Source: Persicitalea jodogahamensis
GTDB lineage: Bacteria > Bacteroidota > Bacteroidia > Cytophagales > Spirosomataceae
Reading direction: 5' to 3'
Length of the DNA: 64,000 nucleotides
Assembly: GCF_014651615.1 (NCBI RefSeq)
Contig: NZ_BMXF01000002.1
Coordinates: forward strand, 799,629 to 863,628
Shown: positions 8,312-17,389 of the stretch, in pieces
Layout of the letters: each line of letters starts with the position of its first letter
Position numbering within the stretch: position 1 is the stretch's first letter
Position numbers and translations under genes: made by a program
Notes under the pieces: generated by a model
Databases searched by the model: none
Seen by the model: only the letters and a program-made list of their open reading frames with translations
What the model was told of the DNA's origin: nothing

Positions 8312-9346
8312 CTATTTTACTTTACTAAACTCTCCCGCCAGCTTGTTCTTCTCTGGTTCGGTGAGATGATGCGAGGCGACGACAAGACGATACCGGAGCG
8401 TCATAGACTGTCCCTTGGACAGTTTGTGATTTCGGGTCTCTTTGCCTTCGGAATATTCTTTGTCACCCATTGGGTTTACTGCGAAAAGGCCATAGCCACG
8501 TGCGTGCCAATAAGCGGGATAGCCCACGTTCTGGGGATGATCGAAGATAACGACACTGATGTCCTCATTTCCGATTTTACCACTCAGGTCATTCCAGGCC
8601 GAGCGCTTTCCCCATACATCGTCACCCTCGACGCCTTCCTTGTTGCGGTAATTACCCGTAACACCGTCATTATTGAGTGTAGCTACCTTGGTAGCCACGC
8701 CGTTGGCGTCGGTGAACACCTCGGCTTTTTTAGAAGGGAGTTCCAGTTGCCTGGCCAATCTCATCCCGAACATTCCTTCCTTTGAATCATTAAAGGTTAC
8801 GTCCTCCTGAGCGGTAAGCGTCGTGATACGATCGATAATCCGCTCGTCGCCGGTTGCCCGAAAAATGTAGGTTGTTTTTTCTTTCAGGAAAGTGTCTCCA
8901 TCCTGGCTTACCCAGTCGGCAGTGACGTTCAGTTCGCCCTTTCCCTTGCCACTTTTCAGGTTGGTTATGCCCGTGTGAACAATGTCGCCGTACTTATGCT
9001 TCGTGCGATCCACCGCATTGGAGCTATTCCAGAAATCGTAGCCATTGACATCACCGTGATTGAACCACACGCCCACATGGTGTGGATGATCCACCCGCTC
9101 GCCCGGGCGGGGGTCCATCGGCCATCCGCGGGTGACAACCGTTCCCTGTGCTGTCCGCACCGGATACAGAACAGCTTTCCTCAGCACATCGGTACCTGGA
9201 TAAATGTAGGAGGTGAAAGGTTCTCCATCCACGCTCACTTCCACTTTGCGCTCCGCACCATTATTCATCAATTCCACCCGCTGAGCATTCGCGATATGTA
9301 CGGATGTTGCCAACAAAGCGCCAGCCATCAAAAGATTCTTTTTCAT
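8312..9346 (-). CDS. Secreted DUF6807 (PmoA-like) family protein
   Basis: A 344-residue protein with a Sec signal peptide (MKKNLLMAGALLATSVHIANA-Q). The mature part shows the DUF6807 signature: PGTDVLRKAVLYPVRT, then GWPMDPRPGERVDHPHH and GVWFNHGDVNGYDFW in the first half, with a beta-rich C-terminus ending LRYRLVV. The family was once labelled methane oxygenase PmoA, without support for oxygenase activity. It usually occurs with Gfo/Idh/MocA oxidoreductases and DUF1080 proteins in sugar-degradation loci, exactly as here. It is the third gene of the minus-strand set, behind an unusual hairpin at 9365-9410. The role is inferred to be handling of modified or oxidised glycosides. Confidence 0.82.
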   Translation of the reverse strand: MKKNLLMAGALLATSVHIANAQRVELMNNGAERKVEVSVDGEPFTSYIYPGTDVLRKAVLYPVRTAQGTVVTRGWPMDPRPGERVDHPHHVGVWFNHGDVNGYDFWNSSNAVDRTKHKYGDIVHTGITNLKSGKGKGELNVTADWVSQDGDTFLKEKTTYIFRATGDERIIDRITTLTAQEDVTFNDSKEGMFGMRLARQLELPSKKAEVFTDANGVATKVATLNNDGVTGNYRNKEGVEGDDVWGKRSAWNDLSGKIGNEDISVVIFDHPQNVGYPAYWHARGYGLFAVNPMGDKEYSEGKETRNHKLSKGQSMTLRYRLVVASHHLTEPEKNKLAGEFSKVK

Positions 9347-9364
9347 ATATCTAAAAAAAGCGAT

Positions 9365-9410
9365 GTGCCTCTATTCAAATGATTTGTGAGAAATCACTAA
9401 ACAGAGGCAC
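9365..9410. promoter_or_regulatory. Two-tier intercistronic hairpin
   Basis: GTGCCTCT (9365-9372) pairs with AGAGGCAC (9403-9410), and nested inside TGATTT pairs with AAATCA around a 5-base loop. It lies in the 103-bp gap between the Gfo/Idh gene and the DUF6807 gene, 18 bp upstream of the latter's start. No T run follows, so an mRNA stabiliser, a processing site or a weak attenuator is more likely than a classic terminator. Confidence 0.5.
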
Positions 9411-9449
9411 AATTAAACGATTAAACCATTTATAAAATTAAAGACCTGT

Positions 9450-10796
9450 CTAGCTTACGACAATATCGCTCTTCTTCTCATCCCAGGTCACGCGCTTACC
9501 TGTGTGCAGAGCCCGCGTAGCCATGATGTTGGCTACGGCGTGGTTGAAGCCGGCACGCGCCGGAGCATTGGGCTGTTTGCGGCTGCGCACGCATTCCATC
9601 CAGTTGAGCATATGCAGCGAGGTCATCGGATCGGCGCCCGTATTCGCCCCCGTTTCCATCTTGGCTACTTCGCCGAGTTTCTTGGTGGGCAACAGGTTGG
9701 GCTTCATACCCATCGCTTTGGCTGGGCCAGCCTGCAGGCCGCCCTCGGGGGTGATCTCGTTGGTGTCGAGGTTGATCATACCCGCATTGGAGTAGTAGTA
9801 TTCCTTTACATCGCCCGCCGCCTGGTGCATCCGTGAAGAGTAAATCACCTGGAAGGCCTTGCTGGGGTCATCAAAAGGACCATACTCAAATACCGCCGAG
9901 AAAGTGTCGGCATTCACCCGACCATCTTTCCAAACGTACACACCGCCGTTGGCCGAAACTGAGCGCGGGGCATCGAGTCCTGAGAACCAGTGCACAGTGT
10001 CGATCTGGTGCGACATCCACTGACCGGGAATACCGGAAGAGTAAGGGTAGAAAAGACGGTACTCAAGATAGAAGCGCGGATTCCAGGCTACCTTGGGGCG
10101 GTTCATCAGGAAGCGATCCCAGTCGGTATCCTCTTTGCGGATTTCCTTCGTCAATTCAGGCAGACGCCAGCGCCCGGGTTGATTGACGTTCCAGGTCATC
10201 TCAACCATAGAAATTGGTCCGAACTCACCGGAATTGATAAATTTGTTGGCTGCATGGTAGTTGGGGGCCGAACGCCGCTGCGAACCAACCTGCACAATCT
10301 GCTTGGAAGCCTCGGCGGTTTTCAAACACAGTTTGGCATCTTCCAATGATTCCGCAAAGGGCTTCTCCATGTACACGTCGCGACCTGACTTGATGGCCGC
10401 CACCGAATGAAGGGCGTGCTGGAAGTCGGCGGTGCTGATGATGACGGCATCCACATCCTTCCGGTCCAGTAGTTCGTCGTTGTTGCGGCATTTGATAAAA
10501 TCACTGGCTGCCGAATCTTTACCCTTGAAGTAGGCTGCTGCCTCGTCGCGGCGCCGGTTCCAGATGTCGGATACGCCCATGAACTCAAAGTTCATATTCT
10601 TGGAGTGATCCGCAAAGCTGGGCGCCAGCGAAGACCGAAAGCGGTTCGAAAAACCGATGATGCCTACCCGAACCCGGTCGTTCGCGCCGACGATCTTGTT
10701 ATAACTCTTGGCACTGAATGCATTTGACCCCACGGCAGCTACTCCCGCTGTGGCCAACGCTGTTTTTTTTAGAAAGTCTCTTCTGTTATCCATCAT
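9450..10796 (-). CDS. Exported Gfo/Idh/MocA-family oxidoreductase
   Basis: A 448-residue protein from the first of two adjacent ATGs (10796 or 10793). The N-terminus MMDNRRDFLKKTALATAG is a twin-arginine signal (RRDFLKK), implying that the enzyme is folded with its cofactor before export. The Rossmann domain begins RVRVGIIGFSNRF, with EKPF (the conserved EKP nucleotide-binding motif) about 150 residues later. The C-terminal GFO domain contains GIPGQWMSHQIDTVHWF, including conserved His residues. Related enzymes oxidise or reduce sugars at C3, and neighbouring DUF1080 proteins hydrolyse 3-keto glycosides. The context therefore suggests extracytoplasmic oxidation of a glycoside, as inference. 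It lies 121 bp downstream of the DUF1080 gene. Confidence 0.88.
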   Translation of the reverse strand: MMDNRRDFLKKTALATAGVAAVGSNAFSAKSYNKIVGANDRVRVGIIGFSNRFRSSLAPSFADHSKNMNFEFMGVSDIWNRRRDEAAAYFKGKDSAASDFIKCRNNDELLDRKDVDAVIISTADFQHALHSVAAIKSGRDVYMEKPFAESLEDAKLCLKTAEASKQIVQVGSQRRSAPNYHAANKFINSGEFGPISMVEMTWNVNQPGRWRLPELTKEIRKEDTDWDRFLMNRPKVAWNPRFYLEYRLFYPYSSGIPGQWMSHQIDTVHWFSGLDAPRSVSANGGVYVWKDGRVNADTFSAVFEYGPFDDPSKAFQVIYSSRMHQAAGDVKEYYYSNAGMINLDTNEITPEGGLQAGPAKAMGMKPNLLPTKKLGEVAKMETGANTGADPMTSLHMLNWMECVRSRKQPNAPARAGFNHAVANIMATRALHTGKRVTWDEKKSDIVVS

Positions 10797-10917
10797 GGTT
10801 GTTGATTTATTTATGCTTTGATTTTTTGATTCGGAAAGTACCTGGGTGGAAACTAACGAATGGCTTTGCTTACACGGGTACTTGATACACATTTCAATTA
10901 CGCAGGTACTTTGCCAT

Positions 10918-12291
10918 TTATTTGATCTCCTTTACTTTCAAACTCCGGTACATTACATTGTCGCCATGGTCCTGAAGAAGAAGATTTCCTTTTTCGGCCA
11001 GACCAAAATCTTCGTATTTGCTGTATTTCGAGCGAGCTACCAGAGCGCGGTAGATCGGGCCGCCGCGCTGATATTCCAATACCAGTTGTCCGTTCAGGAA
11101 ATGCTGGACCTTGCCGTCGGGATGGACAACGAGCCGTCCCCGATTCCATTCCCCAATCTTCTTGACCGAGTTGCCGGGCTTTTCCGCCGGGATCAGGTCG
11201 TAAAGTGAGGCCAGCGTCCGGTTGCCAACTACCCCCATTTTAGCATCGGGGTGCTTGGCATCGTCAAGTACCTGATATTCCAGACCCAGGCCCGATTTGC
11301 CTTTGGAGTCCAGGTTTTCGTTTACGAAGTACTTCACACCGCTATTGGCACCTTCGGTAAGCTTGAACTCGAAGTCAAACTCGAAACCAGGGCCATATTT
11401 CTCGCGGGATACGAGGTCGTTGCCTGTCTCGGAACCATCGGATTTGGCGACGCTGATGGTGCCGTCGCCGGCAGACCAGCGCTTCTGCGGAAAATCGGTA
11501 CCACCGTAGGCCCGCCACTGGTCGGCCGACTTGCCGTCAAAGAGCATTTTGAAGCCCTGAGCCTTTTCCTCGGGCGACAAAGTATTAGGAACCATATTCA
11601 CAACCCGCACATCAGTAGGCCAGGGGCTGAGTTTCAGATTATCTGTCTTGATGCGGATATTCTTCCACTTTACCTGTGTACCATTCTGCTCGGGCTTATT
11701 GATGGCATGAACCTGAAGACAAATGAAACCTTTGGGAGTCATGTCGTCAATGAGGTGGGCTACCGGAACGCCATTCAGGAATGTCTGAATGTGGTTCCCG
11801 ACAGCTTCGATCCGGTACTTATTCCATTGATTATTCTTAAAAGCCGTTTTCGCCTTAGGATTCAGATCCACCGGATAAAGCCAACCGCGCCGGGCTTCGT
11901 CGTAAATGCCTGCCGCCCAGCCGCGTGAACTGGGGTCGATCTCTACCTGGTAGCCGTGAACGCGACCGTTCATGTAGTCGGGCGTCGACTCGCTGCGAAT
12001 CTGAATACCGGAGTTCAGCTTGTCGTCCACCATTACTTCCAGTTCCATGATGAAGTCGCCGTAATCTTGCTCCGTGGTCAGGAAAGAGTTGGGGGTGTTC
12101 ATTGTCGAGGTGCCGACGATAGCCCCGTCTTTTACCTCATATTTGGCCTTGCCATTCAGTTGTTTGAACCCGCTGAGGTCCTTGCCATTAAAGAGGCTTT
12201 TCCAGCCATCTTTGGAAGCTGTTTGGGCGGCTGCAGGTTGCATGAAACAGCTTGTGACCAAGACTGTAAGTGCTAATAATGTTTTTTTCAT
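10918..12291 (-). CDS. Tandem DUF1080 (3-keto-disaccharide hydrolase family) protein
   Basis: A 457-residue exported protein (signal MKKTLLALTVLVTS..., cleavage near AAA-Q at 22). It has two copies of the DUF1080 (PF06439) concanavalin-like fold. Copy one runs about residues 28-215, starting WKSLFNGKDLSGFKQLNG. Copy two runs about 245-455, starting KMLFDGKSADQWRAYGG. Each contains the DFEF/DFIMELE and N(S/T)G-type strands and a late QLVLEY or GVPVAHL strand. The family includes 3-keto-disaccharide hydrolases. Fusion of two domains is less common than the single form, and the copies are divergent, so only one may be catalytic. It is first in the minus-strand set with the Gfo/Idh and DUF6807 genes. 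Confidence 0.88.
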   Translation of the reverse strand: MKKTLLALTVLVTSCFMQPAAAQTASKDGWKSLFNGKDLSGFKQLNGKAKYEVKDGAIVGTSTMNTPNSFLTTEQDYGDFIMELEVMVDDKLNSGIQIRSESTPDYMNGRVHGYQVEIDPSSRGWAAGIYDEARRGWLYPVDLNPKAKTAFKNNQWNKYRIEAVGNHIQTFLNGVPVAHLIDDMTPKGFICLQVHAINKPEQNGTQVKWKNIRIKTDNLKLSPWPTDVRVVNMVPNTLSPEEKAQGFKMLFDGKSADQWRAYGGTDFPQKRWSAGDGTISVAKSDGSETGNDLVSREKYGPGFEFDFEFKLTEGANSGVKYFVNENLDSKGKSGLGLEYQVLDDAKHPDAKMGVVGNRTLASLYDLIPAEKPGNSVKKIGEWNRGRLVVHPDGKVQHFLNGQLVLEYQRGGPIYRALVARSKYSKYEDFGLAEKGNLLLQDHGDNVMYRSLKVKEIK

Positions 12292-12449
12292 TCTTGGGTT
12301 ATTTGTTCAATGAGTTTTGCTCGGCATTTTTCCGAGCCCAGTATTCAACGTTTGCTTTCAGGAGATATTCCCCTTCCTACAAAAACGACGTTATGTTTGC
12401 TTTACCCTTACAAAAGGACAGGTGAAAGTTTTTTTACTATTTCAATACA

Positions 12450-12479
12450 GGAAAAGCCTCCGAAATCGGAGGCTTTTCC
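12450..12479. terminator. Terminator downstream of the susD-like gene
   Basis: GGAAAAGCCTCCG and CGGAGGCTTTTCC form a perfect 13-bp stem around a 4-base loop, 48 bp past the stop of the SusD-like gene. It separates the polysaccharide-utilisation genes from the DUF1080 set. The T-rich part lies inside the stem rather than after it. Confidence 0.65.
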
Positions 12480-12527
12480 ATGCAATGAATTGTGAGAAGA
12501 CGTTCATCCGCTCATCCGGCGCGACTA

Positions 12528-14195
12528 TTAATAGCCAGGATTTTGTGGGAAGCTGGCTTCTCCGCCTTCTACCCGGTCCAGCTGGTTTTGAGGAATCGGG
12601 CGTAACAGGTGTCTCTCAGTAATGTTGGGAGCGGCCTGTGGGTTGTGTAATTTTACGCGCTCAATTAGTATACCCCAACGCTTCAGGTCGAACCAACGCT
12701 GCATTTCACCGTATAGCTCGCGGGCTCTTTCCTCGTAGATCAGTTCCATGGTCATTCCGGCCTCGGTCACTTCCATTTCCTTTTCTTTACCAGGCCAGGC
12801 GGCGCGGCGGCGTACTGCATTGATGGCAGCGACGGCGCCAGCCTTGTCACCCGAATTCAACAGAGCTTCACTCAGAATCAGGTAAGCTTCGGCCAGGCGG
12901 TAGTTGAAGTAGTCGCGTGTTCCTTCAAACTGAGTACGGTCGTTACGGGCACCATCGAGGTGCTTGCGCAAAGCGGGGAAAACCCGCTCCGAGTAGGCAC
13001 TGGGCACCAAAACCTGGTACTTTTTCTTTGCACGCTCGGCAACGGGCATTTCGTAACCGGGATCGTAGATTGCCGTATCGCCGAGAGCGAATGTCACAGT
13101 TGCTTTCGACTTATCGAAAGTTGTGTTATACGTACCAGGCTTGTTTGAGTAGTACACATCTTTGAAAGTCTTGTAGTAGCGGCTGTCGACAGTGCGGTTG
13201 GCCGGGGCAAAAATCTTGTTCAGCGTGTAGTCAGTAGGACGGTACCGCTTGAAAGGACGTCCATTTTCGGTATCGCGCTGCATCCCTGGAAGAACATCAT
13301 ACTCCATCAGGAAGAATACGTGGGAGTTGTTACCGCCACCATTGGTAAGCGGGCTACCTGTGTATTGCGTCGCGAATATGATTTCATCGTTCTTCTCGTT
13401 CCCCTGCCGATACACATCGGCGAAGTTTGGCAGAAGCCGGAAGCTGTAATTGTTGATTACGTTTTTGGCGTAAGTAGCCGCCTTGGCGTAATCGTCTCCC
13501 GCTTTGGCGGCCGAGGTAGCTTTGGTCAGATAGACTTCGGCCAGCATCATTTCGGCAACTGCCTTGGTTACTCTTCCGTATTCTGCTGCCTGACCTTTGT
13601 TTTCAAGATCGGGCAGGGCTTCAGTCAGGTCTTTGATTATGGCCGTGTACATCTGGGGAACAGTAGCCCGGGTAGCCACTTTCGTGGGAGCTACTGTCTC
13701 AGTCAGGCGCAAATCCACACCACCATACAGCCGAGTCAGAATGAAATAATAATGCGCGCGAAGTGCTTTTACTTCGGCCACACGTTGCTTCTTGGTAGCC
13801 TCGGGGACGCCTGTCACCTCAGGGGCACGTTCAATAACTGCGTTGGCGACATTGATTCCGTTATACATGGCATCCCACACTTCGCGTGGATGCGCCGAGC
13901 GGGAGTCGAAGGCTCCATCGTAGGTGTTGATGAACTTGTGGCTACCATCCGCACCATTCGTGAAGATGTCGGTTCCAAAAATGGTAAAGTTGTTACCACG
14001 CTCGGTTCCGTACCAATCCCGTAAGGTTGAGTACACGGAGTTTACTCCGTCGTTGAAACCGGCAGCTGTATTAAGGTAGTTGCTGCCAATTCCCGAAATC
14101 ACTTCCTCATCCAGTACGTCGGTGCTACAGGACTGCCCGAATACCAGGGCAGCGCACACGGCACCAATTTTTAGAAATTTTGCTTGAAACTTCAT
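12528..14195 (-). CDS. SusD/RagB-family surface glycan-binding lipoprotein
   Basis: A 555-residue SusD-like protein. The signal peptide ends in GQSC (Cys23), giving an outer-membrane lipoprotein. The N-terminal SusD-like part contains AGFNDGVNSVYSTLRDWYG and TPR-like helices (RVAEVKALRAHYYFILTRLYGGV). The C-terminal RagB/SusD part holds the family hallmarks YRLAEAYLILSEALLNSGD, INAVRRRAA and EERARELYGEMQRWFDLKRWG. Such proteins form the lid of a SusC transporter and capture the ligand. It lies 32 bp downstream of its SusC partner (14228-17311), and a hairpin terminator follows. Confidence 0.96.
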   Translation of the reverse strand: MKFQAKFLKIGAVCAALVFGQSCSTDVLDEEVISGIGSNYLNTAAGFNDGVNSVYSTLRDWYGTERGNNFTIFGTDIFTNGADGSHKFINTYDGAFDSRSAHPREVWDAMYNGINVANAVIERAPEVTGVPEATKKQRVAEVKALRAHYYFILTRLYGGVDLRLTETVAPTKVATRATVPQMYTAIIKDLTEALPDLENKGQAAEYGRVTKAVAEMMLAEVYLTKATSAAKAGDDYAKAATYAKNVINNYSFRLLPNFADVYRQGNEKNDEIIFATQYTGSPLTNGGGNNSHVFFLMEYDVLPGMQRDTENGRPFKRYRPTDYTLNKIFAPANRTVDSRYYKTFKDVYYSNKPGTYNTTFDKSKATVTFALGDTAIYDPGYEMPVAERAKKKYQVLVPSAYSERVFPALRKHLDGARNDRTQFEGTRDYFNYRLAEAYLILSEALLNSGDKAGAVAAINAVRRRAAWPGKEKEMEVTEAGMTMELIYEERARELYGEMQRWFDLKRWGILIERVKLHNPQAAPNITERHLLRPIPQNQLDRVEGGEASFPQNPGY

Positions 14196-14227
14196 TTTTC
14201 TATCTTTTTTAATTTCTTACGATCTGA

Positions 14228-17200
14228 TTAAAACTTGGCATTGATACCGAACGTGATGACCGACGTTGCGGGAGAAAGGTCAGAACCAATCGAGCGGTTT
14301 TGGTTGCTGGGGCCATTATCCAACTCTACTTCGGGATCGATTCCTTTGTACTTGGTACGGTACTCCGAGAAGATGAACGGCTGCTGAATGCTGGTATACA
14401 GGCGCAGGCTGGTCATGCCCAATTTGGAAGCCCAGTTACCCGGCACGTTGTAGCCAAAGTTGATGTTCCGCACTTTCAGGAATGAACCGTCGAAATACTG
14501 CAGCGTGGAGCTATTACGTGGTGATTCCTGGTTCTCGTTCGGACGAGGAAACTCGTTCGTAGGATTATTGGGAGTCCAGTAGTCAATGTCCAGGTTGTTG
14601 TAGCGACCGGCCAAAGCGTTGTTACCCTGGTGGAAACCACTAACAATGAATTGACCCGCTCTGGCATACAGGAAGAATGACAGGTCGAAGCCTTTGTACT
14701 CGAAACGGTTAGTCAATCCCGCCACAAAATCAGGGATAGCTGAGCCCAGAATCTGACGGTCAGCGGCATTGATTACGCCATCGTTATTGAGGTCCTCGAT
14801 TTTGATTTCACCGGGATTGTAGCCGTACGACTTAGCAAGTTCGGCCTCGTCAGTTTGCCAGATACCGATTTTTTTCAAATCATACACCACCGAAAGTGGC
14901 TGTCCGATGAAGCGTCCGGCGGCAACGTCATCTACTTTGCCATTGGCCAGTTCTACAATCTCCTCCTTGTTTCGTCCGAAGGTCAGATCCGTATTCCAGC
15001 GGAAGCCACCTTTGTCTACATTCACCGTTGAAAGAGTCAATTCGATACCCTTGTTACGGGTATGACCGATGTTGGTGGTAAAGCCTCCAAAGCCCGTCGA
15101 GTTAGGTAGCGGCTGGGGAGCCAAAAGATCTGTCGTATTAGTAATGTAGTACTCAACCGCACCCGATACGCGACCACTGAAGAAGCTAAAATCAAGTCCT
15201 GCATTGGCGGTAGCTGAGGTTTCCCATCTCAGGTCGGGGTTGCCGATCGAACCGGGACGATAGCCGAAAGCGGCGTTATTTTCCCAGGCGTAAGAAGAAC
15301 GGCTCAAACTTGCCTGAGTCTGGTACGGGTTGATAGCCGTGTTACCTACTGCGCCATAGCTAAGACGGAGCTTAAGCTGATCCATCCAACGAACGTCCTG
15401 CATGAAGTTCTCGTTGGAAATGTTCCAACCTACGGCCACCGAGGGGAAGTATCCAAACTTGTTGTTTGCACCAAAACGAGACGAGCCGTCAGCCCGGATT
15501 GTAGCAGTCAGCAGGTACTTATCATTAAAGTCGTAGTTGACCCTGGCCATATAAGAAAGCAGCGTCCACTGACTAATCCGGGTATCCACACCATTAACCT
15601 GGCTGGCATCACCCAGGTTGTAGAACTGCTGAGTTGCAGCCGGAATACCTGTTACGTTAATGAACGAGTTTTCATAATTATCCTTCTGGTATGACTGCAG
15701 CAACGTAACGCCCAGATTGTGGACCTCGTTGAATTGTTTGTTGTAGTTCAGAAGGTTTTCGATCGTGTAGTTGAACGTAAACTGGTTGCCTACACTACCT
15801 GAGGCTGGAGCACCGCGCCGGGCGTTGGTCTGGCTGCCAAAATAACGTCCGTACCGGTCGATCTTAAAGTCAGGTCCGAAATTAACCCGGTATTTTAGTC
15901 CGTCGATGATATCCCATTCTGCATAAATGCTATTAAAAATACGGTAGTTTTTCCGCTCATCTATGATTGCACCCGGCACGATCTCGGCCAATGGATTGGT
16001 TCTGAGTCCGTCCTGAGTAGGCAGGAAGATCAGGTTGCCCTCATCGTCGTAAGGCTTACCTAGTGGGTTTTCGGCCAAGGCTCCTCCCAGCGGATTGAAG
16101 TTTTCGCCGTTACGCACATAGTGACTGGTCAATGAGGAGATACCTAGGCGAAGCTTATCGTTGATTTTGTGGTCCAGGTTAACACGGAACGTATAGCGGG
16201 TCAGATCCTGGTTTTTGACTACACCCTTATCCTTAAAGTAGTTGCCCGATATATTGAACACTGTTTTTTCAGTACCACCTGATACACCTACCTGGTAGTT
16301 ATTGATGGAACCCGTACGAAGCAGGGCATCAGGATAGTCGGTGCTGCGGCCCAGTTTGATTGATTCCAATTCTACGGGTTCAAAGATAACAGCATCAGCG
16401 GCGTCCGTAGCCGGACCTGCTGGATAGTGACCGCCCGCCCGGCGCGACTCCCGCTTGTACTCGGCGAACTCCGGACCATTGAAGACATCAATCCGTCCCA
16501 GCGACTTGTTGATACCGCTGTAAGCATCGACGCTTACCGTAGTTTTACCCGGTGTTCCACGCTTCGTGGTGATAATCACAACCCCATTGGAGCCACGTGA
16601 ACCGTAAATTGCGGTCGAGGAGGCATCTTTCAGGATTTCCATCGAGGCAATGTCGTTCGGGTTGATATCCTCGATGCCGCCCGAAAGTGGAATTCCGTCT
16701 ACCACAAACAGTGGATCGTTAGAAGCGTTGAACGAGCGCCGTCCCCGGATACGAATCTGGGGTGTTGCGCCAGGCTTACTTCCCGCCATGTTTACGTCCA
16801 CACCAGCCGCACGACCTTGCAGGGCTTGTTGGGCGTTGGTAACGGGTAGTTCGCCGATCGCCTTCGCACTCACCGACGAAATAGCACCAGTGACCTGGCT
16901 TTTCTTTTGGGTACCGTAACCCGTAACGACCACTTCGTTCAGGGTTTTCAGGTCAACCCCCAGCTTGACATCGACTACACTACGATTGCCTACCGCAATC
17001 TCCTGAGTAGCGAAACCAACGGCTGAAAAAACCAACGTGGGATTGGCACCCGTTGCATTGATGCGATAGTTGCCATCGGCGTCGGTAGTAGTACCAGCGT
17101 TGGAGTTTTTTAACACCACCGTTACTCCGGGCACGCCCGTGTTGTCTTCGGTGGAAGTGACGGTGCCCGTGATAGCGCGATCCTGGGCTAAGAGTGTGTG

Positions 17201-17311
17201 CATGGGCAAGATCCCTATTGCCCAAAGGAGCAAGAAGGACAGCATTTGGGAGGTCCGCAGCCTTTGGCCGCCTGATGCCTCCGGTGACTTCTCGGTAAAG
17301 AATTTTCTCAT
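14228..17311 (-). CDS. SusC/RagA-family TonB-linked outer-membrane transporter
   Basis: A 1027-residue beta-barrel importer. After a signal peptide (cleavage near LLA-Q at 42), a carboxypeptidase-regulatory-like domain (about 45-125, ITGTVTSTEDNTGVPGVTV) leads to LNEVVVTGYGTQ and the plug domain, with the SusC hallmark DASSTAIYGSRGSNGVVIITTK. The barrel ends in ITFGINAKF, a typical C-terminal Phe strand. There is no N-terminal STN domain, so signalling to an anti-sigma factor is not expected. It is the partner of the SusD protein downstream, and a FecR-like stub lies 78 bp upstream. The substrate is probably an oligosaccharide, inferred from the neighbouring lyase. Confidence 0.96.
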   Translation of the reverse strand: MRKFFTEKSPEASGGQRLRTSQMLSFLLLWAIGILPMHTLLAQDRAITGTVTSTEDNTGVPGVTVVLKNSNAGTTTDADGNYRINATGANPTLVFSAVGFATQEIAVGNRSVVDVKLGVDLKTLNEVVVTGYGTQKKSQVTGAISSVSAKAIGELPVTNAQQALQGRAAGVDVNMAGSKPGATPQIRIRGRRSFNASNDPLFVVDGIPLSGGIEDINPNDIASMEILKDASSTAIYGSRGSNGVVIITTKRGTPGKTTVSVDAYSGINKSLGRIDVFNGPEFAEYKRESRRAGGHYPAGPATDAADAVIFEPVELESIKLGRSTDYPDALLRTGSINNYQVGVSGGTEKTVFNISGNYFKDKGVVKNQDLTRYTFRVNLDHKINDKLRLGISSLTSHYVRNGENFNPLGGALAENPLGKPYDDEGNLIFLPTQDGLRTNPLAEIVPGAIIDERKNYRIFNSIYAEWDIIDGLKYRVNFGPDFKIDRYGRYFGSQTNARRGAPASGSVGNQFTFNYTIENLLNYNKQFNEVHNLGVTLLQSYQKDNYENSFINVTGIPAATQQFYNLGDASQVNGVDTRISQWTLLSYMARVNYDFNDKYLLTATIRADGSSRFGANNKFGYFPSVAVGWNISNENFMQDVRWMDQLKLRLSYGAVGNTAINPYQTQASLSRSSYAWENNAAFGYRPGSIGNPDLRWETSATANAGLDFSFFSGRVSGAVEYYITNTTDLLAPQPLPNSTGFGGFTTNIGHTRNKGIELTLSTVNVDKGGFRWNTDLTFGRNKEEIVELANGKVDDVAAGRFIGQPLSVVYDLKKIGIWQTDEAELAKSYGYNPGEIKIEDLNNDGVINAADRQILGSAIPDFVAGLTNRFEYKGFDLSFFLYARAGQFIVSGFHQGNNALAGRYNNLDIDYWTPNNPTNEFPRPNENQESPRNSSTLQYFDGSFLKVRNINFGYNVPGNWASKLGMTSLRLYTSIQQPFIFSEYRTKYKGIDPEVELDNGPSNQNRSIGSDLSPATSVITFGINAKF

Positions 17312-17389
17312 TGGTTTTAAATTGAATTGAGTTTGGAAAAAATTAAAAGGTACTATACTTATTTAAACTAAAACTAAATTAAATACTAT

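Noticed and set aside
11251-11928. 225-codon plus-strand ORF antisense to the DUF1080 gene
   Set aside because: The minus strand carries a clear two-domain protein with signal peptide. The plus-strand ORF has no start context or family pattern.
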